Assembly (NCBI RefSeq): GCF_036802865.1
Contig: NZ_DAIRVK010000006.1
Span: forward strand, 62,001 to 126,000
Reading direction: 5' to 3'
Length of the DNA stretch: 64,000 nucleotides
Origin: Sulfurospirillum sp036802865
GTDB lineage: Bacteria; Campylobacterota; Campylobacteria; Campylobacterales; Sulfurospirillaceae
How positions within the stretch are numbered: the first letter of the stretch is position 1; each line of letters opens with the position of its first letter. Shown here piece after piece: positions 19,794 to 28,636 of the stretch. A program made the translations under genes and the position numbers. The notes beneath the pieces were generated by a model. That model was not told the origin of the DNA and did not search any database. It worked only from the letters and a program-made list of their open reading frames with translations.

Positions 19794-20645
19794 TTGTATA
19801 ACGCTCATTTTACAGCTTTTACAACACCGTGCGAAATTCAAATGGATGTCGCAAGCAAGCAAGAAGGAGAAGAGATCCTCTCTTTTTTGCTTACCGAAAT
19901 ACAACGCTTACAATCCCAGTATAGCTTTTTTGAAACAACCTCTCAGATTTATGCCATAAACCACCGCACCCAAGATACTCTTACGATCACTCAAGAGCTT
20001 TCCGCCATTTTGAGATTATCTCTTTTTTACACAAAAATGACGCAAGGAATCTTTGACGTTGCGTTAGCTGGAACACTCCGACAAGCGTATAAGGCTGATT
20101 CTTTACACGTATATCAACGTATATGTGAAACGCTAAGTCCTTTTGCTTCATCCCAATGTTTGAGCTTAGAAGAGACGACACTGCACTTTACCAATCCTTA
20201 TACACAGATTGATTTAGGGGGAATTGTGAAAGAGTATGCGGTAGATCAAACGATTTTAGTGCTTCAAAAGATGGGCATTACGTCTGCGTTGGTCAATTTT
20301 GGAGGCGATGTTGCAGTTTATGGAAACTGCGATAATGAACCGTGGCGTATTGGTATACAAGATCCCGAAGATCCAGACAAAAACGTCACAATACGAGAGC
20401 TTCATAACGCTTCACTTTGTACATCGGGGCATTCAAAACGTTTCACGTCCATTGAAGAAAAACGTTTTTCACATATTATTGCTCCGCATACGCAAGTAAC
20501 ATCACTCATGCCACCTTGTCAAATCAGCATTATGGCACCCACAACGGTTGATGCAGGCATTTGGAGTACAGCACTTTTGATTAACCCTTTACTTCGCTCG
20601 CCTCAGCATATCACAACATTGAGCGTGTGGGCATCCCATGATTAA
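19794..20645 (+). CDS. apbE: FAD:protein FMN transferase (ApbE family)
   Basis: 283 residues. ApbE enzymes attach FMN to a threonine of target flavoproteins such as Nqr/Rnf subunits, using FAD. Family elements are present: an N-terminal FTAFTTPCEIQM strand in place of the usual F-MGT motif, QIDLGGIVKEYAVDQ near 138-152, NFGGDVAVYG, WRIGIQDPEDP and TSGHSKRF with HIIAP. The TTG start at 19794 is favoured because the first strand lies before the first ATG. There is no lipoprotein signal, unlike periplasmic ApbE, so modification may occur in the cytoplasm. The target is not in this window. Its stop overlaps the convergent EAL gene by four bases. Confidence 0.88.
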   Translation: MYNAHFTAFTTPCEIQMDVASKQEGEEILSFLLTEIQRLQSQYSFFETTSQIYAINHRTQDTLTITQELSAILRLSLFYTKMTQGIFDVALAGTLRQAYKADSLHVYQRICETLSPFASSQCLSLEETTLHFTNPYTQIDLGGIVKEYAVDQTILVLQKMGITSALVNFGGDVAVYGNCDNEPWRIGIQDPEDPDKNVTIRELHNASLCTSGHSKRFTSIEEKRFSHIIAPHTQVTSLMPPCQISIMAPTTVDAGIWSTALLINPLLRSPQHITTLSVWASHD

Positions 20646-21829
20646 AGGGTATGCACTTTAAGATCCAGACACAAAATTTTCTCTTTATCGTTTAAGACAA
20701 ATTTTTGAGCAAAGGTTCGGCACATTCTTCCTGAGGCACGTGAGATGTACTTTTGGCTGAGATAATTGCCTCGTTTTGACTCTTTGGTGATGTAAAAGTA
20801 CTCTTTAAGCGCGTGGTTATCGCCATCACGAGCAGGTGTGAAAAAGTCGTTGGTATCGGCACTGATAAACGTATCGCCTTCTTGCACGCCCGTATGTGCA
20901 TCGATGAAGTAGATGGCTTCGATGATTTCAAATTCTTTTAAAAACCCAAACAGATTGAGATTGTGTGTTGTTTTAATGGCTTCAATAATGGTATGGGTAT
21001 AGGTTTTGGCACTCTCAATTAAAAGCTCTTTGAGTTGCATGGAAGCTTTAACATTTTGGGTATGCTTTGCCCCAATATAGGTGATTTTATCATCCAAAAG
21101 TGCTTTATCATACCGTGATCCACTCGGTCTGGCAAACCAAAAGCCTTGAAAAAGGTCAATGTCCAGTTTCAAGGAGCGCAAAATCTCCTCTTCTTCTTCC
21201 ACACCCTCAGCAAGTACAAGTGCTCCGATATTAAAACACATGTTGGCGATAGATTTGAGTATCTCTTTATGGATAAAGTTTTGATGCATATTAAAAACAA
21301 TGGAACGATCGACTTTGACGATGTGCGGACGAACCGTAGAGATACGGTCAAAGTTAGCATTGCCCGCTCCGAAATCATCCAAGGCAATAAGAAAACCGCG
21401 TTCTTTGTAAAAGTCGCAGAACTGTTTGAGCCGTTCACTGTCTTCTATCTGGTACTCTTTAATTTCAATGACAATGCGCGAAGGAGGAATTCCAAAATCA
21501 TTGGCAAGGGAACTAAAAGCAAAATCGTGGAAGCTAATCTTACTATCGAGCAGATGGGATTCAAAATTGAGAAATAAAAGAATCTCTTTATTGGCTTCAA
21601 GAAGGGGTTTAAATGTTTCAAGAGCTTTGATACGAACGTACTTATCTAACTCAAAAGAGAGGTTTTCTTTCTTCGCTTGGTCAAATACAAAGATAGGAGA
21701 AAGCGGTTCATTGTTCTCATCGTGCGCACGCATTAAGGCTTCAACTCCAATAACTTTTGCACTGCGAATGGAAATAATGGGCTGAAAATAGATGCAGATG
21801 CTGTTATCTTCTATAAGTTTTGAAACCAC
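20642..21829 (-). CDS. EAL-domain cyclic-di-GMP phosphodiesterase with C-terminal sensory domain
   Basis: 395 residues from the GTG at 21829. I prefer this to an upstream in-frame GTG at 21859 because AAAGGA lies seven bases before it and a TATAAT promoter lies at 21860-21865, leaving no room for the longer form. The EAL domain keeps catalytic residues: GVEALMRA, LFLNFE, VIEIKEYQ, ALDDFGAG, IVKVDRS, LAEGVE and LFQGFWFARPS, so it should hydrolyse c-di-GMP. The C-terminal 140 residues (EYFYITKESKRGNYLSQKY, RASGRMCRTFA) resemble a PAS/Cache-like sensing domain placed as in YkuI. Predicted cytoplasmic. Confidence 0.88.
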   Translation of the reverse strand: MVSKLIEDNSICIYFQPIISIRSAKVIGVEALMRAHDENNEPLSPIFVFDQAKKENLSFELDKYVRIKALETFKPLLEANKEILLFLNFESHLLDSKISFHDFAFSSLANDFGIPPSRIVIEIKEYQIEDSERLKQFCDFYKERGFLIALDDFGAGNANFDRISTVRPHIVKVDRSIVFNMHQNFIHKEILKSIANMCFNIGALVLAEGVEEEEEILRSLKLDIDLFQGFWFARPSGSRYDKALLDDKITYIGAKHTQNVKASMQLKELLIESAKTYTHTIIEAIKTTHNLNLFGFLKEFEIIEAIYFIDAHTGVQEGDTFISADTNDFFTPARDGDNHALKEYFYITKESKRGNYLSQKYISRASGRMCRTFAQKFVLNDKEKILCLDLKVHTL

Positions 21830-21859
21830 GAGTCGATCCTTTGAGGGGTTATGTGGCAC

Positions 21860-21865
21860 ATTATA
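21860..21865 (-). promoter_or_regulatory. -10 element of the EAL gene
   Basis: TATAAT on the minus strand, about 30 bases before the chosen GTG. It helps decide the start codon. Confidence 0.55.
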
Positions 21866-21942
21866 ACATGCGTAAATTAGAGTGGTTGATTAAAAAAGAG
21901 GCAGAGGATATACGGTGTAAAAAACACCGTATATTGGTCAAA

Positions 21943-23136
21943 CTAAAATTTATAAGCGCCTTTAAAACGGAGTTCATGACCGTCTTGATCTTCGCCAAGA
22001 TTTTCATACTGAGCAATGAGATTTACACCTTTAAGTGACCCACTAAAGGTGTAAGAGGCATAAAAACCTGTGTAAGAGACTTCAACATTTTTGGTGTCGG
22101 TATACGTGTAAAGTGTACCGATTTTAGCGGATGGTGTCAGGGCATACTCTAAATTCGCAGCGTATGCTTTCATATCGGGGTCATAGTTATAAGAGCTAAT
22201 AAGTGAATTGGTGTAGATAAGATCTGAGCCATTACCGACACCGTGTAGAAGCTGATTGGCAGCAACCGTGTCATCTGAAATTTTTGAGTAAGCGAGATAC
22301 CCGCTTAAGTCGGCATAGCTTGCACCTGCTTTAAGACCATACCCATTAATGGTGTCATCGGTTCCCGCTAGGGTGGAACTGTATTTATTGAACCAGTATT
22401 GACCTGATAGGGTGTACCCAAAAGTGCCAACTTTATTTTCATATATGATTTCAGCGGCATAAATATCAAGATCCGTGTCGAGTGCTGTTTTGAGAACTTT
22501 ATGGTAATCGTTTATTTGCGCCCATGCGCCCATAAGAGTTAATCCCGTTATAGATTTGTTGATCGCATACAGTGAGTAGACACCATCACCATATTGGGCA
22601 AATTCTCCAAGATCGCCCGCTCGATTGGTACGTGCTTGAAATTTGTCGATGTACACAGCCCCTAGCGTTGTGCTTGGTAGGTCAGTATTGATAATACTTG
22701 CTCCCTCAAAAGATTCTCGAACCAAACGAGAACCGCTTCCTGCGATGAGCGGAGTATTAAGATACATACGACCCACTTTTGTCTCTGTTTTACCAAGGGT
22801 ATAGGCTAAATACGCTTCAGAAAGTTGTGCACCTTGCGCCCACATATCTCTTATAAAAAGTGCTTTTGCATCATCATCTGCAAAAGGGGTTGAGCTGGAT
22901 TGAAAGGTAGCTCCTAGCTTAAATCCTTTAAAACTATCGGTAACATAATTGAGCATCAGACCGGTTGCAAATATATTGGCATCTTTTGTTCCCGTATCGC
23001 GTTCAAAGTAGTACGCTCGAATTTCTCCCGTTACTTTCCCCTTTTTAAATGCATCTTCTAGCGTATCCGCGGCGAAAGTGCTAGTTGCTAAACCCATAAC
23101 AATGAGAGCATTCATCCCTAATTTCATATGTGTCAT
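21943..23136 (-). CDS. OprD-type outer-membrane porin
   Basis: 397 residues with signal peptide MTHMKLGMNALIVMGLATSTFA and mature start at ADTLEDAFKKGKVTGEIRAYYFERDTG, the typical N-terminus of OprD-superfamily porins in this phylum. Alternating amphipathic strands run to a terminal aromatic (KGAYKF), as required for outer-membrane insertion. It is divergent from nikABCDE across an 81-base region with a symmetric operator, so it may be the outer-membrane entry route for nickel or a nickel chelate. GGAG precedes the ATG by four bases. Confidence 0.88.
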   Translation of the reverse strand: MTHMKLGMNALIVMGLATSTFAADTLEDAFKKGKVTGEIRAYYFERDTGTKDANIFATGLMLNYVTDSFKGFKLGATFQSSSTPFADDDAKALFIRDMWAQGAQLSEAYLAYTLGKTETKVGRMYLNTPLIAGSGSRLVRESFEGASIINTDLPSTTLGAVYIDKFQARTNRAGDLGEFAQYGDGVYSLYAINKSITGLTLMGAWAQINDYHKVLKTALDTDLDIYAAEIIYENKVGTFGYTLSGQYWFNKYSSTLAGTDDTINGYGLKAGASYADLSGYLAYSKISDDTVAANQLLHGVGNGSDLIYTNSLISSYNYDPDMKAYAANLEYALTPSAKIGTLYTYTDTKNVEVSYTGFYASYTFSGSLKGVNLIAQYENLGEDQDGHELRFKGAYKF

Positions 23137-23146
23137 ACATCTCCAT

Positions 23147-23205
23147 TATAATACTAAATTTAATTTCGTGTGCTATAATAACACTAAATTTATATTAGTA
23201 TTATA
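23147..23205. promoter_or_regulatory. Symmetric putative operator between porin and nikA
   Basis: TATAATACTAA (23147-23157) and its perfect inverse TTAGTATTATA (23195-23205) face each other across 37 bases. ACTAAATTTA is also repeated directly at 23153 and 23183, exactly 30 bases (about three helical turns) apart, and TATAATA recurs at 23174. The layout fits a shared operator with divergent promoters. NikR is the likely regulator from gene content, but spacing does not match the Helicobacter TATWATT-N11-AATWATA consensus exactly. Confidence 0.55.
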
Positions 23206-23217
23206 AAATGGAGTTGC

Positions 23218-24813
23218 ATGAAAAAATTAATTCAGCTGATATTAGGGGTATTGCTTGTGTGCGCGGGTGCCCTATTTATGGGTGGATGTGAGCGTCAATC
23301 ACAAAGCAAAGTAAGTGATAAAAAAGAACTTGTGTACGCAAGTACCAAAGATATTCGCAACATAAACCCGCATCTTTACGGTGGTGAAATGTCCGCTCAA
23401 AATATGGTGTTTGAATCCTTAGTTATCAACACATCAGAGGGCGTTAAGCCTTGGTTGGCGCAAAGTTGGGAGATAAAAGATGAAGGGAAAACGTACATTT
23501 TTCACCTTCGCAAAGATGTCAAATTTAGCGATGGTACCCCTTTTAATGCACAGGTTGTGAAGCAAAACATCGATGCGGTATTAGACAATCGTGCGCGTCA
23601 TGCATGGTTAGAACTTATCAATGAAATCATTGGAAGCGATGTTGTTGATGAGTATACCTATAAACTCACACTGAAAAATCCGTACTATCCAACACTCATG
23701 GAATTGGCGATGACCAGACCATTTCGCTTTATTGCCCCTCACTGTTTTATGGAGGGTGGTACCAAAAATGGTGTTAAAAGCTACATTGGTACAGGGGCTT
23801 GGATTTTAAGTGAGCATGAAAAAAATGCACATGCCCTATTTAAGGCAAACCCTACTTATTGGGGCGAGAAGCCAAAATTACAGAGTATTAAATGGCGCGT
23901 TATGCCTGATCATCAGACAATTTTATTGGCACTGCAAAAAGGTGAAATAGACCTTATCTTTGGAGCCGATGGCGATATGATTAACCTTGATGCGTTTAAT
24001 GTGCTTCAAAAAGAGGGTAAATACACCACACTTTTAAGTCAGCCAACCGCTTCAAGAGCCATACTTTTAAACACCAAACAACCCATTACGAGCAATGTAA
24101 AAGTGCGTGAAGCGTTGCAGTATGCCATTCAAAAAGAGGAAATTGTCAAAGGTATTTTGAATAATTCCGAAACGATTGCAAAGACACTCTTTTCACCGAC
24201 AACCCCTTACTGCAATGTGGAATTGAGCCTTAAAGAATACAATCTTGAAAAAGCCAAAGCACTTTTAGATGAAGCGGGTTGGGTTATGGATGAAAAAAGT
24301 AGCTACCGTGTCAAAGAGGGCACAATGCTGAGCTTGCGTTTTTATTTTAACATTAACAACGCGCAAGAAAAAACCATTAGCGAATACATCCAAAGCAATC
24401 TCAAAGCTGTAGGCATCGATCTTAAAATCATCGGTGAAGAGAAACAAGCTTTTTTAGACCGCCAAAAAAGTGGTGACTTTGACTTACAATACGCCCTTTC
24501 ATGGGGTTTACCGTATGATCCGCAATCGTACATCTCTTCATGGAGAATGGCGGCACATGGGGATTATCAAGCACAACTTGGGTTAGAGAAAAAAGCATGG
24601 TTAGATGGACGCATTCAAACGATATTAATTGAACCAGATAATGCCAAACGTCAAGCAATGTATGCAGAGATTTTGCGCTACATTCACGATGAAAGTGTTT
24701 ATGTACCACTCAGTTATTCTCGTACAAAAGCTGTTTTTACATCGCATCTCAAAGGGGTGAGTTTTAATCCATCGCAGTATGAAATCGCATTTGAGAAGAT
24801 GTCTTTTCAATAA
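23218..24813 (+). CDS. nikA: Nickel ABC transporter substrate-binding protein NikA
   Basis: 531-residue periplasmic lipoprotein (lipid-attachment Cys24 in FMGGCERQ) of the peptide/nickel-binding family. It tracks E. coli NikA closely: NPHLYGG, AVLDNRARHAWLELINEII, YYPTLMELAMTRPFRFIAP, IGTGAWIL and YWGEKP. From memory of E. coli NikA, residues contacting the Ni-chelate (Arg97, Trp100, Arg137, Trp398, Tyr402, His416) align with Arg127, Trp130, Arg167, Trp429, Tyr433 and about His447 here; all are conserved. It therefore probably binds a nickel-metallophore complex such as Ni-histidine. First gene of nikABCDE; nickel would serve NiFe hydrogenase or urease. Confidence 0.93.
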   Translation: MKKLIQLILGVLLVCAGALFMGGCERQSQSKVSDKKELVYASTKDIRNINPHLYGGEMSAQNMVFESLVINTSEGVKPWLAQSWEIKDEGKTYIFHLRKDVKFSDGTPFNAQVVKQNIDAVLDNRARHAWLELINEIIGSDVVDEYTYKLTLKNPYYPTLMELAMTRPFRFIAPHCFMEGGTKNGVKSYIGTGAWILSEHEKNAHALFKANPTYWGEKPKLQSIKWRVMPDHQTILLALQKGEIDLIFGADGDMINLDAFNVLQKEGKYTTLLSQPTASRAILLNTKQPITSNVKVREALQYAIQKEEIVKGILNNSETIAKTLFSPTTPYCNVELSLKEYNLEKAKALLDEAGWVMDEKSSYRVKEGTMLSLRFYFNINNAQEKTISEYIQSNLKAVGIDLKIIGEEKQAFLDRQKSGDFDLQYALSWGLPYDPQSYISSWRMAAHGDYQAQLGLEKKAWLDGRIQTILIEPDNAKRQAMYAEILRYIHDESVYVPLSYSRTKAVFTSHLKGVSFNPSQYEIAFEKMSFQ

Positions 24814-24822
24814 GTAGATGGA

Positions 24823-25752
24823 ATGAGAGCCTATATATTCAAGCGGATTTTATGGATGGTACCGTTGTTAATCGGCATTTCATTCATTACATTTTTGCTT
24901 ATGAATTTAAGTCCAAGTGATCCTGCGGAAGTAGCTCTTCGCGTTAATGAGATCACCGTGACTCCAGAAGCTTTAGTACAAATGAAAGAAGAACTTGGCT
25001 TAAATGCCCCATGGTATGAGCGGTATGTTTTGTGGTTAAAAGGCATTCTTCATGGCGATTTTGGACTGAGTTATGCCACCAAAACACCTGTTGTGCAGGA
25101 GATAACACAAGCCCTTTCGATAACACTACTTCTAGCACTGGTTACACTAGTGCTGATTGTGTGTGTTGGGTTTGGTCTGGGCATTGTGTGTGCCTTGTAT
25201 GAGGGAAGTTGGAGTGATAAACTCATCCGCTTTTTTGTGTTTGTCTCAACGGCAATGCCCAGTTTTTGGCAAGGGCTTCTTTTGGTGTGGTTGTTCTCAT
25301 TGCATTTAAACCTTTTACCTACCAGTGGCTTTGTGGGGCTTGAGAGTATGATTCTCCCCTCGCTTACGCTCTCTTTGAGTTACATCTCGACCTATGCACG
25401 TATGATGCGCAACACGATGATAGAAACGAAAGAAGAGCTTTTTGTTTTGTATGCAAAGGCACGAGGGCTAAGAGAATCGGTTATCAACTGGCATATCATC
25501 AACAATGCGCTTCGTCCCTGTATCATTGCGCTTGGAATGTCAATACCAAAACTGATTGCTGGAACGGTGGTGGTTGAAAATATCTTTGGACTTTCTGGTA
25601 TTGGAAGGCTCTGTGTACATGCTATCTTTAGTCGTGATTACCCGATGATTCAAGCATATGTTTTTTTAATGGCATGTTTGTTTATACTCTTCAATCTTTG
25701 TGCTGATGTGTTCGTACGCTCTTTAGACCCACGGTTGAGAAAAAGCCTATGA
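24823..25752 (+). CDS. nikB: Nickel ABC transporter permease NikB
   Basis: 309 residues, about six transmembrane segments, with the DppB/NikB N-terminus (RILWMVPLLIGISFITFLLMNLSPSDPAE) and the C-terminal EAA loop NIFGLSGIGRL. Forms the membrane channel with NikC. Nine bases after nikA and overlapping nikC by four bases. Confidence 0.95.
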   Translation: MRAYIFKRILWMVPLLIGISFITFLLMNLSPSDPAEVALRVNEITVTPEALVQMKEELGLNAPWYERYVLWLKGILHGDFGLSYATKTPVVQEITQALSITLLLALVTLVLIVCVGFGLGIVCALYEGSWSDKLIRFFVFVSTAMPSFWQGLLLVWLFSLHLNLLPTSGFVGLESMILPSLTLSLSYISTYARMMRNTMIETKEELFVLYAKARGLRESVINWHIINNALRPCIIALGMSIPKLIAGTVVVENIFGLSGIGRLCVHAIFSRDYPMIQAYVFLMACLFILFNLCADVFVRSLDPRLRKSL

Positions 25753-26594
25753 ATTCATTTTGGTCTAAAATGGGTAAAGACCCCCTTGCGATTGCATCAT
25801 TGGGCGTGATCGTGATGATGATAGTTCTAGGTGTTTTTGCCCCTTGGATTGTGCCTCATGACCCACTCCTTCCCAACCTGAGTGTTAAATTTTCCCCATG
25901 GAACGTGGAGTATCCTTTTGGCACAGACCATTTAGGAAGGTGTGTTTTTTCAAGGCTGATTTATGGCATTCGTACAACACTGTTTTTAGCCTTCTTTACG
26001 ATGGTACTCACCATAAGTGTAGGGACTTTTTTAGGGCTGATTGCTGGGTTTTTTAAATCGGTTGAAGAGATTATGATGCGTGTATGTGACATGATGCTCT
26101 CTTTTCCGAGTGAACTTCTCATTTTAGCGATTGTGGGAATGTTGGGGGTTGGCATTGAAAATATTATTATCGCGAGTGTTATCGCCAAAGTCGCGTGGTA
26201 CACGCGCATGATTCATACCTTTGTTGTGACGCATAAGGAGAGTAATTATATTTTATTTTCGCGGGTTGCAGGTGTCTCATCATGGACAATTCTTCGTAAA
26301 CATCTTTTACCTTCTATTGTAGATGATGTGGTAATGCTCGCAACACTCGATACAGGTTGGGTTATTTTGAGCATTTCGGCACTCTCTTTTTTAGGTCTTG
26401 GGGTTCAAGCACCAACACCTGAGTGGGGCATGATGCTCTCTGAAGCCAAAAATGTCATGAGCATAGCACCTATACAAATGCTTCCCTCCGGTATGGCAAT
26501 TCTTTTAGTTGTTGCATCTTTTAACTTTTTAGGCGACAGCATACGCGACGCGCTTGATCCAAAATATTATCCACCTATTAAAGAGAATGTATGA
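25749..26594 (+). CDS. nikC: Nickel ABC transporter permease NikC
   Basis: 281 residues of the DppC/NikC permease family: N-terminal segment PLAIASLGVIVMMIVLGVFAPWIVPHDP, FGTDHLGRCVFSRLIYG and the EAA region SALSFLGLGVQAPTPEWGMML. Partner of NikB. Both ends overlap neighbouring genes by four bases (ATGA-type), indicating translational coupling. Confidence 0.95.
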   Translation: MNSFWSKMGKDPLAIASLGVIVMMIVLGVFAPWIVPHDPLLPNLSVKFSPWNVEYPFGTDHLGRCVFSRLIYGIRTTLFLAFFTMVLTISVGTFLGLIAGFFKSVEEIMMRVCDMMLSFPSELLILAIVGMLGVGIENIIIASVIAKVAWYTRMIHTFVVTHKESNYILFSRVAGVSSWTILRKHLLPSIVDDVVMLATLDTGWVILSISALSFLGLGVQAPTPEWGMMLSEAKNVMSIAPIQMLPSGMAILLVVASFNFLGDSIRDALDPKYYPPIKENV

Positions 26595-27388
26595 GCGATT
26601 TATTACGCGTTTTGGATCTTAGTATTACAGACAAACGTAATCAAAAAACATTGGTCAGTCATCTCTCTTTTGAGCTAAAAGAAGCTCAAACATTGGGAAT
26701 TATCGGTGAGAGTGGTAGTGGAAAGTCTTTGAGCTGTAAAGCAATTATGGGGCTTAATGCGCCATGGCTTGATGTACGTGGAAGCATTTTATTTGAAGGA
26801 CAAGAGCTGATAGGCTCTTCACAAGAAATGTTACGACACCTTCGAGGTAAAAAAATAGCGATGGTTTTACAAGATGCCATCAATGCCTTTGATCCGCTCT
26901 CTACGATTGGTGCTCATATGTTAGAAAGTTTGATAGAGTTCAAATCGTTTCATGAAGCAAATGAACTCAGTCTTTATTGGCTCCATAAAATGGGACTTAA
27001 AGCATCAAACGAACTCATGCAAGCATACCCTCATGAGTTAAGCGGTGGTATGTTGCAACGCGTGATGATCGCTTTAGCGTTGGCACAAGAGACACGTCTT
27101 ATTATCGCAGATGAGCCTACCTCCGCTTTGGATGTGATTCATCAGCGTCATATTATTGAACTTTTAAAAACCATTCAAGAGGAAGAAAAAAAGACACTCC
27201 TTTTTGTTTCGCATGACCTTGGTGTTATCTCATTCCTTTCAGAAAATGTGTTGGTAATGAAAGAGGGCAGGTGTGTTGAATACCAAAAAGCAGAGCAACT
27301 CTTTCGTGCACCTTCCCATGAATATACTCGTTATTTGATTCAAACGAGGCACATACTCTCAAAGAGGTTTCAACAATGCTTTGCGTAA
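26591..27388 (+). CDS. nikD: Nickel ABC transporter ATPase NikD
   Basis: 265 residues. Walker A GESGSGKS (39-46), Q-loop MVLQDAINAFDP, signature LSGGMLQRVMIALAL, Walker B LIIADEPTSALD and switch His in FVSHDLG. The oligopeptide/nickel-type C-terminal extension (YTRYLIQTRHI) is shortened compared with DppD. Overlaps nikC by four and nikE by 13 bases. Confidence 0.94.
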   Translation: MSDLLRVLDLSITDKRNQKTLVSHLSFELKEAQTLGIIGESGSGKSLSCKAIMGLNAPWLDVRGSILFEGQELIGSSQEMLRHLRGKKIAMVLQDAINAFDPLSTIGAHMLESLIEFKSFHEANELSLYWLHKMGLKASNELMQAYPHELSGGMLQRVMIALALAQETRLIIADEPTSALDVIHQRHIIELLKTIQEEEKKTLLFVSHDLGVISFLSENVLVMKEGRCVEYQKAEQLFRAPSHEYTRYLIQTRHILSKRFQQCFA

Positions 27389-28125
27389 AAGATCTTTGCA
27401 AACAGTATAAAGGAAAAAGAGTCTTGGATCATCTCTCTTTTGATGTCAAAGCGCAACAGTGTGTAGGGCTTGTAGGTGAAAGTGGAAGTGGTAAAAGCAC
27501 ATTAGGAAGGCTTATCTTAGGGCTTGAGAGTGCGCAAAGCGGTGAGATAATGATAGAAAATGAGCCCCTTCATATATGGAAAAAACACCACATGGGTGCT
27601 ATGAGCATAGTGTTTCAAGACTATACCACTTCCATCAATCCGCGATTTCGTGTAGAGGAGATTTTGCAAGAGCCTTTTTGGATGAGTCAAACCACACTTA
27701 GTCTTGAATCCAGTCACAAACTGTTAGAGAGTGTCGAGTTGTCAGCATCTTTGCTGAAGCGTTATGCGCATGAATTGAGTGGTGGACAGTTGCAACGTAT
27801 TTGTTTAGCACGAGCTATAGCCAAGAAGCCACGATTTTTACTTTTGGATGAAGCGCTGAGTTCTTTAGATGTTTCGATTCAAGCACAGATGTTGCAGCTT
27901 TTAAGGCAGATCAGAGAAACGTATGGGATGACGTATCTGTTCATTGCCCATGATTTAGAGAGTGTAAGTGCCTTGTGCGATCGTTTTTTGGTGTTACATC
28001 AAGGAAAAATTGTTGATGCAATAGACCTAGGGCAGGTGCATAAAGAGACATTGCATCCCTATACCAAACGGCTTTTAGAAGCGGTTATTCCCTTTAAAGG
28101 AGTTAGATGTCATGATACAAATTGA
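27376..28125 (+). CDS. nikE: Nickel ABC transporter ATPase NikE
   Basis: 249 residues. Walker A GESGSGKST (34-42), Q-loop IVFQDYTTSINPR, signature LSGGQLQRICLARAI, Walker B LLLDEALSSLD and FIAHDLE. Second ATPase of the importer. Overlaps the following acetyltransferase gene by 14 bases. Confidence 0.94.
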   Translation: MLCVKDLCKQYKGKRVLDHLSFDVKAQQCVGLVGESGSGKSTLGRLILGLESAQSGEIMIENEPLHIWKKHHMGAMSIVFQDYTTSINPRFRVEEILQEPFWMSQTTLSLESSHKLLESVELSASLLKRYAHELSGGQLQRICLARAIAKKPRFLLLDEALSSLDVSIQAQMLQLLRQIRETYGMTYLFIAHDLESVSALCDRFLVLHQGKIVDAIDLGQVHKETLHPYTKRLLEAVIPFKGVRCHDTN

Positions 28126-28636
28126 ACGGGTAAGTGCTTGGATAAAAGAAGCAACAGAGCAGTTTTTATGGGAGCAACATCGAGGGCATTTTGGTGATAG
28201 AATCACACATGAGCGCTACGATATGCTAAAAGAGCGCTTTAAAAAAGAGTGTAATGATCCCTGTAATGCCCTATTTGTGGCATTAACTGAAACGAATGAG
28301 GTTGTAGGGTGTATCGCACTTTCCAAGTATGACCACCGTATTGAAGCGTTTCATACGTATTACCCCACCGATGCTAAAATAGCAGAAGTCGCTCGTTGCT
28401 ATGTGGATGAGCATCATCGCCGTCAGGGGATAGGGGCTATGTTATTTGAGCACGCAAGTACTTTTGCGCAAGCGTGCGGTTATGAGACACTTTACCTGCA
28501 CACACATTATTTTTTACCAGGAGGCTTCTCTTTTTGGCGGGCTATGGGATTTGAGATAACGCTTGAGGAAGAAGGCGTTTGGCAAACCGTGCATATGGAA
28601 AAATTGGTTGAATACGAAGTGGCGTGTTATGCCTAA
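28112..28636 (+). CDS. GNAT-family N-acetyltransferase
   Basis: 174 residues with the acetyl-CoA pyrophosphate loop RRQGIGAM (103-110) after the strand AEVARCYVDEHHR, and the C-terminal FFLPGGFSFWRAMGFEIT typical of GNAT enzymes. It starts inside nikE, so it is the last gene of the nik operon. The substrate is unknown; a role in modifying a nickel chelator is a guess from position only. Its stop overlaps the convergent glycosylase gene by four bases. Confidence 0.85.
   Translation: MIQIERVSAWIKEATEQFLWEQHRGHFGDRITHERYDMLKERFKKECNDPCNALFVALTETNEVVGCIALSKYDHRIEAFHTYYPTDAKIAEVARCYVDEHHRRQGIGAMLFEHASTFAQACGYETLYLHTHYFLPGGFSFWRAMGFEITLEEEGVWQTVHMEKLVEYEVACYA

Noticed and set aside
21146..21577. 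143-codon ORF antisense to the EAL gene
   Set aside because: The EAL catalytic motifs are all on the minus strand in this segment.
23218..24813. Loss of a nickel-ligand histidine in NikA
   Set aside because: A first look placed Ala at the His416 position, but realigning from the WGxPYDP block puts a histidine exactly 14 residues after the tyrosine, as in E. coli NikA.
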